Shown: positions 55,251-64,000 of the stretch, piece by piece
How positions within the stretch are numbered: the first letter of the stretch is position 1
Layout of the letters: the number at the start of each line of letters is the position of its first letter
Assembly: GCA_964423575.1 (NCBI GenBank)
Contig: CAYRFF010000013.1
Location: forward strand, 1 to 64,000
From: CAYRFF01 sp964423575
Lineage (GTDB): Bacteria > Bacteroidota > Bacteroidia > Chitinophagales > Saprospiraceae
DNA: 64,000 bases
Direction of reading: 5' to 3'
Program-made: the position numbers and the translations under genes
The notes under the pieces: generated by a model
What the model saw: the letters and a program-made list of their open reading frames with translations, nothing else
Databases searched by the model: none
Told to the model about the DNA's origin: nothing

Positions 55251-55900
55251 AAAAATTATTGTTGGTTTTCTGTCTTTTTGTATCGTACTCGGCAATGGGA
55301 CAATACACATCAACACTTAAACTGGCCTTATTGAAATACAGTGGAGGTGACTGGTACGCCAATCCTACTTCACTGCCTAATCTCGCCGATTTCTGCAATA
55401 CAAATCTCGGGACAAAACTCGATAGGAATTATGCAACGGTTGAGCCGGGAAGCCCGGATATTTTCAACTATCCATTTATTCATTTAACCGGACACGGAAA
55501 CATAATCTTCACGGATCACGAGGCAGAAAACCTCAGAAAATATCTCAAGGCAGGAGGCTTCCTGCACATGGATGACAACTACGGTATGGATCCCTACGCA
55601 AGGCTTGCAATAGCTAAGATTTTCCCCAATGAAGAGCTAGTGGAAATTCCTTATGAACACCCTATTTATTCAATAAAATATGGCTTCCCTGATGGTCCTC
55701 CCAAGATTCACGAACACGATGGAAAACCACCACAGGGTTTTGGTATCATTTACGAAGGAAGACTTGTCTTGTACTATACGCATGAAGCGGATCTGGGTAA
55801 TGGCTGGGAAGATCAACAGGTGCATAATGACCCTGAGGAAGTACGTATAAAGGCCTTAAAAATGGGGGCCAATCTTGTGAAATATGCCTTTATGAATTGA
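55247..55900 (+). CDS. Secreted DUF4159 protein
   Basis: 217 residues with a signal peptide (1-19, ending AMGQ) and one DUF4159 domain: LKYSGGDWYANPTSLPNL, FIHLTGHGNIIFTDHEAENL and GGFLHMDDNYGMDPYAR. The fold is related to class I glutamine amidotransferase-like domains, but no catalytic triad is clear. In Bacteroidota it is often the neighbour of rsmE; here the two overlap by 4 bases. Likely periplasmic. The function of the family is unknown. Confidence 0.85.
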   Translation: MKKLLLVFCLFVSYSAMGQYTSTLKLALLKYSGGDWYANPTSLPNLADFCNTNLGTKLDRNYATVEPGSPDIFNYPFIHLTGHGNIIFTDHEAENLRKYLKAGGFLHMDDNYGMDPYARLAIAKIFPNEELVEIPYEHPIYSIKYGFPDGPPKIHEHDGKPPQGFGIIYEGRLVLYYTHEADLGNGWEDQQVHNDPEEVRIKALKMGANLVKYAFMN

Positions 55901-56000
55901 TGGATTCTGTTGTTTTTAGGCTTTCAATAATAAAACTTAATTAAAAAGATTGGAACTATTCCACTAAAAGACTATTTTAGCCTTTCAATATTTAAAGTTG

Positions 56001-56174
56001 ATGAATATGGGCAATCATGAAATTGAATATAATGCTGGCGTAACTAAATACTGGATTCTTTTTGTAGTATTTGCAATACTTACAATCTTGGCATTGATGT
56101 TTTTAAATCAATTCTTCTGGGTTCCTCTCCCATTTGCTATAACCTATCTGGTATTGGCATTGAGAGTAATGTAA
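56001..56174 (+). CDS. Small membrane protein, 57 residues
   Basis: A short gene from ATG 56001 to TAA 56174. After a polar start (MNMGNHEIEYNAGVTKY) there are two hydrophobic segments (about 18-36 and 38-53) joined by a short NQFFW turn, ending ALRVM. The coding stretch is uninterrupted in an otherwise gene-free gap of about 340 bases, with the hydrophobic pattern of a real protein. I do not recognise a family. It could be an inner-membrane hairpin peptide. An alternative start at the third codon (ATG) is possible. Confidence 0.55.
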   Translation: MNMGNHEIEYNAGVTKYWILFVVFAILTILALMFLNQFFWVPLPFAITYLVLALRVM

Positions 56175-56239
56175 ACCTCTTTTGCTATACATTTTTAATT
56201 CTATTTTATTGTCTGACTTAGACAAATCATACCCGCGAA

Positions 56240-57316
56240 TTATTTGCCGGGCTTATCTTGTATTGCCACTTCCGCAACCTTATTCTTATGAGCCATTCTT
56301 TCAGAGATGAAAGTACCGATAATCGCAAGCGCCAGTAGAAGGAACATTAGGTTGAGCGTTCCGATATCCTGAAAAATAATTGCAATTCCTATAAATAGCA
56401 GATTAACTACTGCAAGTATAGTGCTAGCAGTGGTGTGGCTTAACCCCGAATCAATCAACAGGTGGTGTATATGCCTTCTATCCGGGTCAAAGGGAGATCT
56501 TCCCTTAAGTATTCTTACGGTAAAAATCCGCAATGTATCAAACAAAGGAACTATCAAAACAGCTATTGCAATAGCCGGGGCCGAATTAAAAGCATAATCA
56601 CCTAAACCGCCTTCTGCATGCATTCCTATGAATTTTATTGCCATAATTGACACGACCATTCCACATAAAAGCGAACCGGAATCACCCATGAATAATTCAG
56701 CAGGCGACCAGTTGTATTTCAGAAATGCTATAAGCGCTCCTATCATTGCAGCTGCCATAATTGCAAGTTCAATCTTATTCATCAGAAAAAACCAGACTCC
56801 AAAGAACAAACAGGCTATAATCGTGAGATTAGCGCAAAGCGTATTAATTCCATCCACGAGATTATATGCGTTGATTATCACGAGAATTGTAAATATACTC
56901 AGCACATATATTACCCAGGTAGGAATCTCGTACAAACCGAATATCCCAAACAAGGAAGGTATCTGAATTCCTACCTGATAGGTAAGTATAAAGGCAACGA
57001 CAAATTGTGCAAGCAGCTTCTTCAATGGATCAATGGGGATTATATCATCCCTGACTCCTACAATGAAAAGAATTATCATGCTACAGAGGATAAATTGCAT
57101 TTCACTGAAGAGATTCACCGGCGTCCAGGTAATTACTGCAAAGAAAACTGCAGTAAATATGGCTATTCCACCCAGAGAAGGAGTCGGTATCGTATGTGAT
57201 CTTCTTTCCCCCGGTTTATCGGTAAGTTTTTTGACCTTGGCGATATTGATAATAGATGGGATTGTGAAGGCAGTAAGTACAAATGCCGTAATGAAACTTA
57301 AAATAAGAATATACAT
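56240..57316 (-). CDS. WecA/TagO-like polyprenyl-phosphate sugar-phosphate transferase
   Basis: 358 residues with about ten membrane segments. Conserved family motifs are present: a DD pair in GVRDDIIPIDP, NAYNLVDGINTL, FMGDSGSLL, and the HIHH signature in DRRHIHHLLIDSGLS. These enzymes transfer a sugar-1-phosphate from a UDP-sugar to undecaprenyl phosphate, the first step of several surface glycan routes. The donor (often UDP-GlcNAc) is not decidable here. It is divergent from uppS, which makes the lipid carrier, so the two share a theme. Confidence 0.9.
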   Translation of the reverse strand: MYILILSFITAFVLTAFTIPSIINIAKVKKLTDKPGERRSHTIPTPSLGGIAIFTAVFFAVITWTPVNLFSEMQFILCSMIILFIVGVRDDIIPIDPLKKLLAQFVVAFILTYQVGIQIPSLFGIFGLYEIPTWVIYVLSIFTILVIINAYNLVDGINTLCANLTIIACLFFGVWFFLMNKIELAIMAAAMIGALIAFLKYNWSPAELFMGDSGSLLCGMVVSIMAIKFIGMHAEGGLGDYAFNSAPAIAIAVLIVPLFDTLRIFTVRILKGRSPFDPDRRHIHHLLIDSGLSHTTASTILAVVNLLFIGIAIIFQDIGTLNLMFLLLALAIIGTFISERMAHKNKVAEVAIQDKPGK

Positions 57317-57455
57317 ACACTTAGCATCGCCATCTAATCATTAAAATAGGATTTGGTCCGGACAATTCTTGTACTTTTATACTAAAATCAGACCTTATGA
57401 AAGATAAAGCTACAGAGTATTGAACTCAATCCATAACTTTATCTAATGATTTTAT

Positions 57456-57463
57456 TAGATTTG
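57456..57463 (+). promoter_or_regulatory. -7 box upstream of uppS
   Basis: TAGATTTG fits TAnnTTTG. Its predicted transcript start (near 57470) would lie after the GTG at 57463, which supports the ATG at 57481 as the start of uppS. No clear TTG at -33. Confidence 0.4.
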
Positions 57464-57480
57464 TGTACTTAAGTCAGTTT

Positions 57481-58233
57481 ATGGGAGGGAAAGAATTATT
57501 AGACAAGGATAAAATCCCACAACATGTTGCAGTAATCATGGACGGGAACGGGCGCTGGGCCAGGGACAAAGGTCTCCCTCGTGTCATGGGGCATAAGAAT
57601 GGTGTAACCGCAGTCCGTAACACTACAGAGATTGCTGCGGAGCTAGGCGTCAAGTACCTCACTTTATATGCATTTTCCACCGAAAACTGGAACAGACCAA
57701 AACTCGAAGTAAATGCACTCATGCAATTACTTATCGAGACCGTAAAAAGAGAACTCAAAACACTGCAGAAAAACGATATAAAGCTCGATGTTATAGGCGA
57801 TGTTTCCCAGCTTCCAGCAAAAAGCAGGTCTGCCCTGGAATATGGGATTAAAGAAACAGCCGGAAACAAGAGAATGACTTTGATTCTCGCATTGAATTAT
57901 TCAGCGAGGTGGGAAATCACACAAGCTGCAAAGGCTCTTGCACAGGACCTGAAAGAAGGTGTTATCAGTGAGGAGGAGATTAATGAAGCAAGTTTTAATA
58001 ATTATCTCTGTACGAAGAATATACCGGATCCCGAATTGATGATAAGAACAAGCGGGGAAAAACGCATCTCCAACTTCCTGCTTTGGCAGCTCGCATACAC
58101 CGAGTTATACTTTGTAGATACGCGCTGGCCGGACTTTAAAAAGGAAGACTTTATCGAAGCAATCATCAATTATCAATCCAGGGAAAGAAGATTTGGCAAA
58201 ACCAGTGAACAGATTAAGGAAAAAGAAGCCTGA
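57481..58233 (+). CDS. uppS: Isoprenyl transferase (undecaprenyl diphosphate synthase)
   Basis: About 250 residues from the ATG at 57481; an in-frame GTG 18 bases upstream overlaps a likely promoter and is less likely. Signature MDGNGRWARDKG near the N-terminus with the catalytic Asp, LYAFSTENWNRP, NYSARWEI, and the C-terminal DPELMIRTSGEKRISNFLLW. It makes the C55 lipid carrier for peptidoglycan and other glycans. bamA follows 105 bases downstream with its own -7 box. Confidence 0.96.
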   Translation: MGGKELLDKDKIPQHVAVIMDGNGRWARDKGLPRVMGHKNGVTAVRNTTEIAAELGVKYLTLYAFSTENWNRPKLEVNALMQLLIETVKRELKTLQKNDIKLDVIGDVSQLPAKSRSALEYGIKETAGNKRMTLILALNYSARWEITQAAKALAQDLKEGVISEEEINEASFNNYLCTKNIPDPELMIRTSGEKRISNFLLWQLAYTELYFVDTRWPDFKKEDFIEAIINYQSRERRFGKTSEQIKEKEA

Positions 58234-58250
58234 AATCACAGGTTTTTTCT

Positions 58251-58258
58251 TACTTTTG
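58251..58258 (+). promoter_or_regulatory. -7 box upstream of bamA
   Basis: TACTTTTG fits TAnnTTTG, about 80 bases before the bamA start. No clear TTG at the -33 position, so support is partial. Confidence 0.35.
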
Positions 58259-58338
58259 CTCACTATCTAAATAAATTGAATAACATTGGGTGAGATATTC
58301 TCGTTCTCAATGCAAAATAAAAGAGATTACATCTCGGT

Positions 58339-60858
58339 ATGAAATATTTTAATTTAATTATTCTGGTTCTGTTCATCAGTTCGGGCTTATCATTTGCGAA
58401 AGCTCAGGAAGCAGATACTATAAGAACTATTGACTACACAGATATCTCAGATTACGAAATCGGGGGGATTAAGGTCAAAGGCGCTGAACATACTGATGAG
58501 GTTACCCTGCTTAATATGTCAGGACTAACTGTAGGGCAAACAGTTGAAATTCCGGGTGACCGGATTACCAAGGCCATCAGAAAGATTTATGAATTAAATC
58601 TCTTTGACGATGTCCAGATCGTATTGGAAAAAACGATAGGAAATATCGCATTCCTCGAAATCAGAGTCACGGAGAGGCCGAGATACCTCAGACATAAATT
58701 TGTAGGAGTGAGAAAATCCGATCACGAGGATCTCAATAAAGTAATAGAACGATTCATCAGAAAAGGAGAAATATTGTCGGAAAGCGTAAGCCGTGACATC
58801 TCCAATCATATAGCAAAATACTATAGAGAAAAGGGCTTCTTTGATGTTGAGGTGGATATCCTCACGGAAGAAGATACCAGAATACGTAATGCACTCGATG
58901 TTACTATTAAGGTCGACCTACATGAAAGAGTAAAGGTTGAAAATATTACCTTCTCCGGTAATCAAGCTTTTACATCAAGGCAACTACGTAACGCGATGAA
59001 AAATACGCGATCTCGTATGAGAGTGCTGGCAAAATCGACTTATCAGAAGGAAGAATACAAAAAGGATTTAAAATCTATTAAAAGCAAGTATCACGATGCC
59101 GGTTACCGAGACATTACAATCGTTAAAGACTCTTTGTGGAGACAAGATGATGGTGATATAAGGTTACACCTTACAGTAAAAGAAGGAACACAATATTACT
59201 TCCGCAACATAACCTGGTCAGGAAACACGACATATACGGATCAAGCTCTCGCACGTTCACTCGCAATAAAAAGAGGCGATGTTTTTAATGCCTCACTTCT
59301 TGAGCAGAGACTAACTTATAGTGAGGACGGAAGAGATGTAAGTGCTATCTACATGGATAACGGGCACCTATTCTTCCGTGCCAATCCGGTTATCACCGCT
59401 GTAGAGGGAGATAGTGTAGACCTCGAAATCAGGATATTTGAAGGACCGCAAGCAACAATTGACCGCGTTGTTATCAATGGAAATGACAGGACACATGAAA
59501 ATGTCATCCGCAGGGAAATCAGAGTTAAACCGGGAGGTAAATTTTCACGCTCCGACCTTATCCGCTCCCAAAGACAACTGGTAGGTCTGGGTTATTTTAA
59601 TCCGGAAAACCTAGGGATAAACACACCGGTTAATCCAAGCAGATATACGGTTGACATTGAATTTGATCTTGAAGAAAAATCATCCGACCAGCTGGAATTA
59701 TCCGCGGGTTGGAATCAATATAGTGGAATTATAGGGACACTAGGACTACAGTTTAATAATTTCTCCATCAGAAATATGTTTGATAAAAAGTCCTGGAGAC
59801 CATTACCTACCGGAGATGGGCAGCGTCTGACATTGAGAGGGCAGACCAACGGGGAGTTTTATCAGTCCTACAACTTTTCATTTGTAGAGCCCTGGCTGGG
59901 TGGTAGTAAGCCAACTTCACTTAACCTGGGTGGATATTATACTAAGATGCTCGACTACTACAGTGGGTATATCGGTGAAGGATATTTGTCGATATCCAAT
60001 GGTTTTGTCGGCCTTGGAACTCGCGTAAGATGGCCTGACGATAACTTTATTGTTACCGGACGTCTCAATTACGAGAACATCTTACTTTCAGATTATGGGC
60101 AGTATTTCTACGTAGACGGAGAATCAATTTCCAATGGTAGTTTCAATAACTTATCCGTGGAAGTAAAGATCGCAAGAACTTCAATTCACAATCCACAGTT
60201 CCCTACTAGCGGTTCAACTGTATCTTTGATAGGTAGATTCTCCCCTCCGTATTCTCTTTTCTATAAGAGGGATTATACCGGGATGAGCCCGCAGGAAAAA
60301 TTCAGATTTCTCGAGTATCACAAGTGGAGATTTGACTTTGAGTGGTATACTTCTATCGTAGGTAATCTTATTTTCGCTACCAGTGCAAAAATCGGTTTCC
60401 TCGGATACTATAATGAGGATCTGGGTTTGATTCCGTTTGAGAGATTTGAGGTCGGGGGTTCCGGGTTGAATAACCAGAGTTACGGACTTATCGGACGGGA
60501 AATTATCAGTATGCGAGGTTATGATGTGAACGAATTGGACGGTAATATCAATGGAGGTGGAACTGTATTTGACAAGTTTACTATGGAGCTTCGCTATCCG
60601 ATTTCCCTGAACCCCAATGCGACTATTTACGGTCTTGCATTTCTGCAGGGAGGTAATGTGTGGCAAGGCTTGCGGAATTTCAACCCATTTGATATGAAGA
60701 CATCGACAGGGCTGGGTATTCGTGCCTTCCTTCCGATGTTTGGACTTATCGGATTTGACTATGGTTTTGGATTTGACAAGCCGGATCTCATTGAGTCTAA
60801 TGTCAAATGGACGAGCTTCGGTCAGTTCAACCTGATTCTTGGATTCGAGCCGGATTAA
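58339..60858 (+). CDS. bamA: Outer-membrane assembly factor BamA
   Basis: 839 residues: signal peptide (1-22, ending AKAQ), a run of POTRA domains (about 40-455; for example ENITFSGNQAFTSRQL and IDRVVINGNDRTHENVI) and an Omp85 16-strand barrel (about 460-839). The conserved barrel lid loop appears as MRGYD in place of V-R-G-[FY]. It ends NLILGFEPD, a little past the usual terminal aromatic. BamA folds proteins into the outer membrane, including the barrels coded in this window. Gene order uppS-bamA is common in Bacteroidota. Confidence 0.96.
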   Translation: MKYFNLIILVLFISSGLSFAKAQEADTIRTIDYTDISDYEIGGIKVKGAEHTDEVTLLNMSGLTVGQTVEIPGDRITKAIRKIYELNLFDDVQIVLEKTIGNIAFLEIRVTERPRYLRHKFVGVRKSDHEDLNKVIERFIRKGEILSESVSRDISNHIAKYYREKGFFDVEVDILTEEDTRIRNALDVTIKVDLHERVKVENITFSGNQAFTSRQLRNAMKNTRSRMRVLAKSTYQKEEYKKDLKSIKSKYHDAGYRDITIVKDSLWRQDDGDIRLHLTVKEGTQYYFRNITWSGNTTYTDQALARSLAIKRGDVFNASLLEQRLTYSEDGRDVSAIYMDNGHLFFRANPVITAVEGDSVDLEIRIFEGPQATIDRVVINGNDRTHENVIRREIRVKPGGKFSRSDLIRSQRQLVGLGYFNPENLGINTPVNPSRYTVDIEFDLEEKSSDQLELSAGWNQYSGIIGTLGLQFNNFSIRNMFDKKSWRPLPTGDGQRLTLRGQTNGEFYQSYNFSFVEPWLGGSKPTSLNLGGYYTKMLDYYSGYIGEGYLSISNGFVGLGTRVRWPDDNFIVTGRLNYENILLSDYGQYFYVDGESISNGSFNNLSVEVKIARTSIHNPQFPTSGSTVSLIGRFSPPYSLFYKRDYTGMSPQEKFRFLEYHKWRFDFEWYTSIVGNLIFATSAKIGFLGYYNEDLGLIPFERFEVGGSGLNNQSYGLIGREIISMRGYDVNELDGNINGGGTVFDKFTMELRYPISLNPNATIYGLAFLQGGNVWQGLRNFNPFDMKTSTGLGIRAFLPMFGLIGFDYGFGFDKPDLIESNVKWTSFGQFNLILGFEPD

Positions 60859-61049
60859 TTCGGAATACCTGCTTATTTCCTGACTTTTCTCATAAGCAAT
60901 ACGCATTTGCTTAAGTTGCATTATTCTTGAAATAATCAGTTTTGTTCAGGTGTTTAAGCTTTCGCAAATGTTGAATGAGCTTCCTGTCAATGAGGGTTAC
61001 TTAATTGTAATCAGGCTTTATTTTTATCCTTATAAAGGTATTGAGGAAA

Positions 61050-62450
61050 TCAGGAATAAGGTAGATTTATTGTAAACTCAGCGCCTTTCCCTTTAGCAGA
61101 ATTTACGCTTATCTCTCCATGATGAGCGGTAACAATAGCCTTCACATAACTGAGCCCCAGACCAAAGCCTTTCACATCGTGAATATTCCCGGATTGAATG
61201 CGATAGAACTTATCGAATATATGCTTCTGTTCTTCCGGAGTCATCCCGACCCCATTATCCTTAATTTTAATAACAATACCGGTATTACTATTACTTGTAG
61301 ATATTAAGATTTCAGGCTCTCCTTCTGAATACTTCTCAGCATTATCCAGCAGGTTGTGTATGATATTAGTAATATGCGTCTCGTCAGCTCTTATCGCAGA
61401 AGGAATTGCATTGAGTTCAGTCTTGATGGCACCATTTCGTTTTTCTACTCTCAGCGCCATATTTTCCACTGCGAGTTGAATAACGTCGTGAATATCAATT
61501 TCAGAATAGAACAGAGAGAAGTCCCGTTTATCCACCATTGCAATCTGCAATACTCGTTCTACCTGTTTCAGCATTCGTGCATTTTCTTGCTTGATAATAT
61601 GGACAAAGTGGTTAATTTTATCCGGATGTGATTGAATCTTCTCTGATTTCAATGAATCTGTCGCCAGGGAGATTGTCGCAATCGGAGTTTTGAACTCGTG
61701 CGTCATATTATTGATGAAATCCGTCTTCATCTCGGAGAGTTTTTTCTGCCTGACAATGGTGAATAAAGTATAGGCAAAGACAAATAGGATTAACAACAAG
61801 AAGACGATTGACCCCGTCAACAATAGCCACGATTCATTCCACCCCACAGAGCCACGATTGGGGAAGTGCAACATAAAGATTGCACGTGGCCCAAATATCG
61901 AAGGGAAAATATTGGCTCGATAATGTGCCTTGGATAACACGTTTCCATCATCGACAACTATATCTGTCTGATCTCCTTCGGAATCAAGAGGAGCGACATA
62001 CTGATTTACTCCATCAATAATAATAAACGCTTCACTCTTGTGACTATATACTCCGTAGTGATACTCAAGCCGTACTCCCCTGTTTTCTAACTCGGACTTT
62101 ACGAGCTTATCTATAAATCGGGCATCCAGAATTTCGTTGATATCGATAATACCCAGAAGATTCTGCACATCCTGAAATTCACTCATGAGCTCCTTAATCC
62201 TAAACTCATTGGTCATTCCTCTATCGCGCAGTAATTCTATCTCACGCTGTTCAATGTTCTGGAGAGATTCTCTACTTTCCCTTTCTATTCCCTGGACTAT
62301 GCTGCTTAGGGCGTTTTGTACGGATTGATCAAACTTTGCCTGATTTAGCTGAACGGAGTAATTAATCCAATAGGCCTGTATGGACACGAGGCCCAGTAGC
62401 GCCACGGACATTAATATAAGAATAATCCACATCCATTTCTTAGTACCCAT
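61050..62450 (-). CDS. Two-component sensor histidine kinase
   Basis: 466 residues. Two membrane helices (about 7-29 and 209-233) frame a periplasmic sensing part of about 180 residues of unknown fold. The H box is NNMTHEFKTPIATI with the phosphorylated His at 251, the N box is HNLLDNAEKYS (N366), and the G boxes are DNGVGM (398-403) and GFGLGLS (428-434). There is no HAMP-type linker of usual length. The matching response regulator is not in the window. A strong terminator separates it from sprA upstream. Confidence 0.92.
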   Translation of the reverse strand: MGTKKWMWIILILMSVALLGLVSIQAYWINYSVQLNQAKFDQSVQNALSSIVQGIERESRESLQNIEQREIELLRDRGMTNEFRIKELMSEFQDVQNLLGIIDINEILDARFIDKLVKSELENRGVRLEYHYGVYSHKSEAFIIIDGVNQYVAPLDSEGDQTDIVVDDGNVLSKAHYRANIFPSIFGPRAIFMLHFPNRGSVGWNESWLLLTGSIVFLLLILFVFAYTLFTIVRQKKLSEMKTDFINNMTHEFKTPIATISLATDSLKSEKIQSHPDKINHFVHIIKQENARMLKQVERVLQIAMVDKRDFSLFYSEIDIHDVIQLAVENMALRVEKRNGAIKTELNAIPSAIRADETHITNIIHNLLDNAEKYSEGEPEILISTSNSNTGIVIKIKDNGVGMTPEEQKHIFDKFYRIQSGNIHDVKGFGLGLSYVKAIVTAHHGEISVNSAKGKGAEFTINLPYS

Positions 62451-62490
62451 ATCAAGCCGGATTCACAGGAATTAACGCAGGTATAGTATC

Positions 62491-62523
62491 AAAAAGTTTC
62501 CCATCAGCTCAGTGACGGGAAAC
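62491..62523 (-). terminator. Rho-independent terminator of sprA
   Basis: On the minus strand GTTTCCCGTCA pairs with TGATGGGAAAC (11 pairs, one G-U) around a 6-base loop and is followed by TTTTTG. It is just past the sprA stop and before the kinase gene. Confidence 0.88.
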
Positions 62524-62533
62524 CCTATTATTT

Positions 62534-63895
62534 TTATCGGTTCAGATACATTCTCAGCTTCAATCCTCCTCTCATGTTTGTCACCGGTACAGATTGACCG
62601 GTTTCAGGGAAAGTATAGTTATACATGTAGTACAACTGTAAGGACATATTATCATTCATATCATATTCCACCGTAGGGTTGAGCTGATAGGTCTTAGTAC
62701 CTCTTTCGGGCCTTGGATTCTGATCTATATCAAACTGATGTGAAACTGTAATGTCTCTCTGGTATCTGAACGTACAAGCAATATTTAAATCTCTTCCTCT
62801 AGACTTATTCTGTTCTCTTGCTCTCTTAATATTTCGCTGCCTCTTATCCAGTCCAATATCATCAAAATTGAATGATAACCAGGAAATATTAACGTTTTTA
62901 ATCAGATAACCGAAGTTTAGACTTATGTTTTCACTTCTACTTTCATGCAAGATTGAGTTTGAAAAGCTCAGATTCAGGTTACGTTCCTTGTTATAATCTA
63001 CAGCAAACTGGATATCATTCACTGTTCTAATCTGCACCCCTACTAGTGGAGCAAATCTCTCATTGATAGTCAGCTGCGGTATAAAATACTCGGAATAATA
63101 GTTGAAGCTTTCGTTCTTATTATCATCCGAGAATGGATTATCTTCATCAAAGCGCCCATTGGATTCAAATGAATTCACCGTCATCATCGACTGGTATGCA
63201 TGTCGTAGTGAGAAATCCCTGAACACATTCTTAATTCCTTTCAGTTTGGATAAACCATTATAGTTTAAAGTCCAGTTTGGTCTAGGCAACTCATCAAATA
63301 AATCCAGGTTAACCGTATGTGGATTTCGCTTGGTATAAGCAGCAATAAAAGCAGGAATTAATACATCCTGTTGCTTACTACCATATCCTTCTCTCCACTT
63401 GGCACCTTCTTCCTCATGCGGCAGTCCTGACGGACTTAATCGGGCAGCAATTATCTGTCTGTTATCTTCAACTATATCAAATAAAGCTGCCATATCGGCC
63501 AGTTCTGTCCCTTCAAACATCGTATTCAAGGCCAGGTATGAGATATTAAATGATCCGAATGCATTACGGCGATTGAGCTGATAATTTGCATCCTGAAAAT
63601 CGGTATATGGATCGAGATCAGGAACATCCTTATTCTTAAATAAATAGGTTGATGACATCTGTATTGTCTTCTGGACTGTAAAATCTACCTTAAAGTCCGT
63701 AAATGGTTCAAGGTTAAGTTCTCCTGACCATGATTCCTGATTACCACGCATCAGATCCAGTGATAAATATCGCGATGCTGTAAACCAGCCTTTTTCTCTT
63801 GCTGCCCAGTATAACCATTCATCCGTCGGCTGGAAACCGAGGATATACTGCCAGCCCGGCGCCTGGAAGTTTTCACCAAGACCGACTATTTCAGT
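62534..63895 (-). CDS. sprA: T9SS outer-membrane translocon protein SprA, C-terminal part
   Basis: The last 453 residues of a much larger protein; the frame is open up to the N gap, and the Met at 63751 is internal, not a start. The visible part is amphipathic beta strand after strand, with PGWQYILGFQPTDEWLYWAA near its beginning and the C-terminal GLKLRMYLNR. I match this to SprA/Sov by the late PGF/PGW-like segment, the R-G-T-K-T-x-x-x-N-P strand and the end. SprA forms the very large barrel through which T9SS substrates leave. It fits with the T9SS-tagged proteins elsewhere in the window. The rest lies past the gap. Confidence 0.85.
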   Translation of the reverse strand, partial: TEIVGLGENFQAPGWQYILGFQPTDEWLYWAAREKGWFTASRYLSLDLMRGNQESWSGELNLEPFTDFKVDFTVQKTIQMSSTYLFKNKDVPDLDPYTDFQDANYQLNRRNAFGSFNISYLALNTMFEGTELADMAALFDIVEDNRQIIAARLSPSGLPHEEEGAKWREGYGSKQQDVLIPAFIAAYTKRNPHTVNLDLFDELPRPNWTLNYNGLSKLKGIKNVFRDFSLRHAYQSMMTVNSFESNGRFDEDNPFSDDNKNESFNYYSEYFIPQLTINERFAPLVGVQIRTVNDIQFAVDYNKERNLNLSFSNSILHESRSENISLNFGYLIKNVNISWLSFNFDDIGLDKRQRNIKRAREQNKSRGRDLNIACTFRYQRDITVSHQFDIDQNPRPERGTKTYQLNPTVEYDMNDNMSLQLYYMYNYTFPETGQSVPVTNMRGGLKLRMYLNR

Positions 63896-63995
63896 NNNNN
63901 NNNNNNNNNNNNNNNNNNNNNNNNNNNNNNNNNNNNNNNNNNNNNNNNNNNNNNNNNNNNNNNNNNNNNNNNNNNNNNNNNNNNNNNNNNNNNNN
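63896..63995. other. Assembly gap of 100 N
   Basis: Exactly 100 N, the convention for a scaffold join of unknown length, inside sprA. The five bases after it cannot be placed. Confidence 0.97.
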
Positions 63996-64000
63996 GGATA

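Noticed and set aside
60214..60921. 235-codon minus-strand frame under bamA
   Set aside because: Antisense to the BamA barrel, which has clear family motifs; codon periodicity of bamA explains the long frame.

Overview
The window comes from a member of the Bacteroidota. The evidence is the layout of the translation/transcription cluster (four tRNAs, tuf, tRNA-Trp, secE, nusG, rplK, rplA, rplJ, rplL, rpoB, rpoC), several TAnnTTTG-type -7 promoter boxes, near absence of Shine-Dalgarno sequences, proteins with type IX secretion (T9SS) sorting domains of both kinds, a SprA-type T9SS translocon gene, and a large carboxypeptidase-regulatory-like TonB receptor. Base composition is moderately AT-rich. 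I cannot fix the class or genus. The right edge is a scaffold: 100 N (63896-63995) followed by 5 bases.

Layout. 1-900: two unrecognised small genes, the first cut by the window edge. 900-1690: no convincing gene, with GC-richer inverted repeats that look like degraded mobile or intergenic repeat DNA. 1692-15900: the accessory core of the window, three tandem paralogous secreted zinc metalloproteases (minus strand) with the same pro-region and HExxHNxGxxHD catalytic domain, a growing number of PKD domains (5, 12, 16) and a T9SS type A sorting domain. 16164-25174: an outer-membrane barrel, a NadR-type kinase, an acidic unknown protein coupled to era, der, rfbC-rfbD, a T9SS type B protein and ribE. 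25384-40426: the rpoC to rpsU block on the minus strand, preceded by a full promoter at 38875-38906. 40564-48575: a barrel protein, rsgA with a GGGP-synthase homologue, then a tight five-gene operon (BatA-like, inactive dihydroorotase homologue, two DUF4199 proteins, glycosyltransferase 2). 48856-52511: a GH5 lipoprotein convergent with a TonB receptor. 52816-63895: tRNA-Leu, rseP, rsmE with a DUF4159 protein, a 57-residue membrane peptide, a WecA-like transferase, uppS, bamA, a sensor kinase and the 3' part of sprA.

How it fits together. Most genes are housekeeping: ribosome and RNA polymerase production, ribosome assembly GTPases (Era, Der, RsgA), and envelope building (UppS, BamA, RseP, WecA-like, RfbC/D). 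SprA, the type B protein and the three type A proteases are parts or clients of the same T9SS route. The most distinctive observation is in the proteases: their PKD domains alternate strictly between two types, and at 12 of 13 B-to-A junctions two cysteines lie exactly 27 residues apart (28 at the thirteenth), with a similar pair joining the catalytic domain to the first PKD. This suggests a disulfide-stapled stalk. I found no CRISPR array, prophage, intact insertion sequence or rRNA gene.
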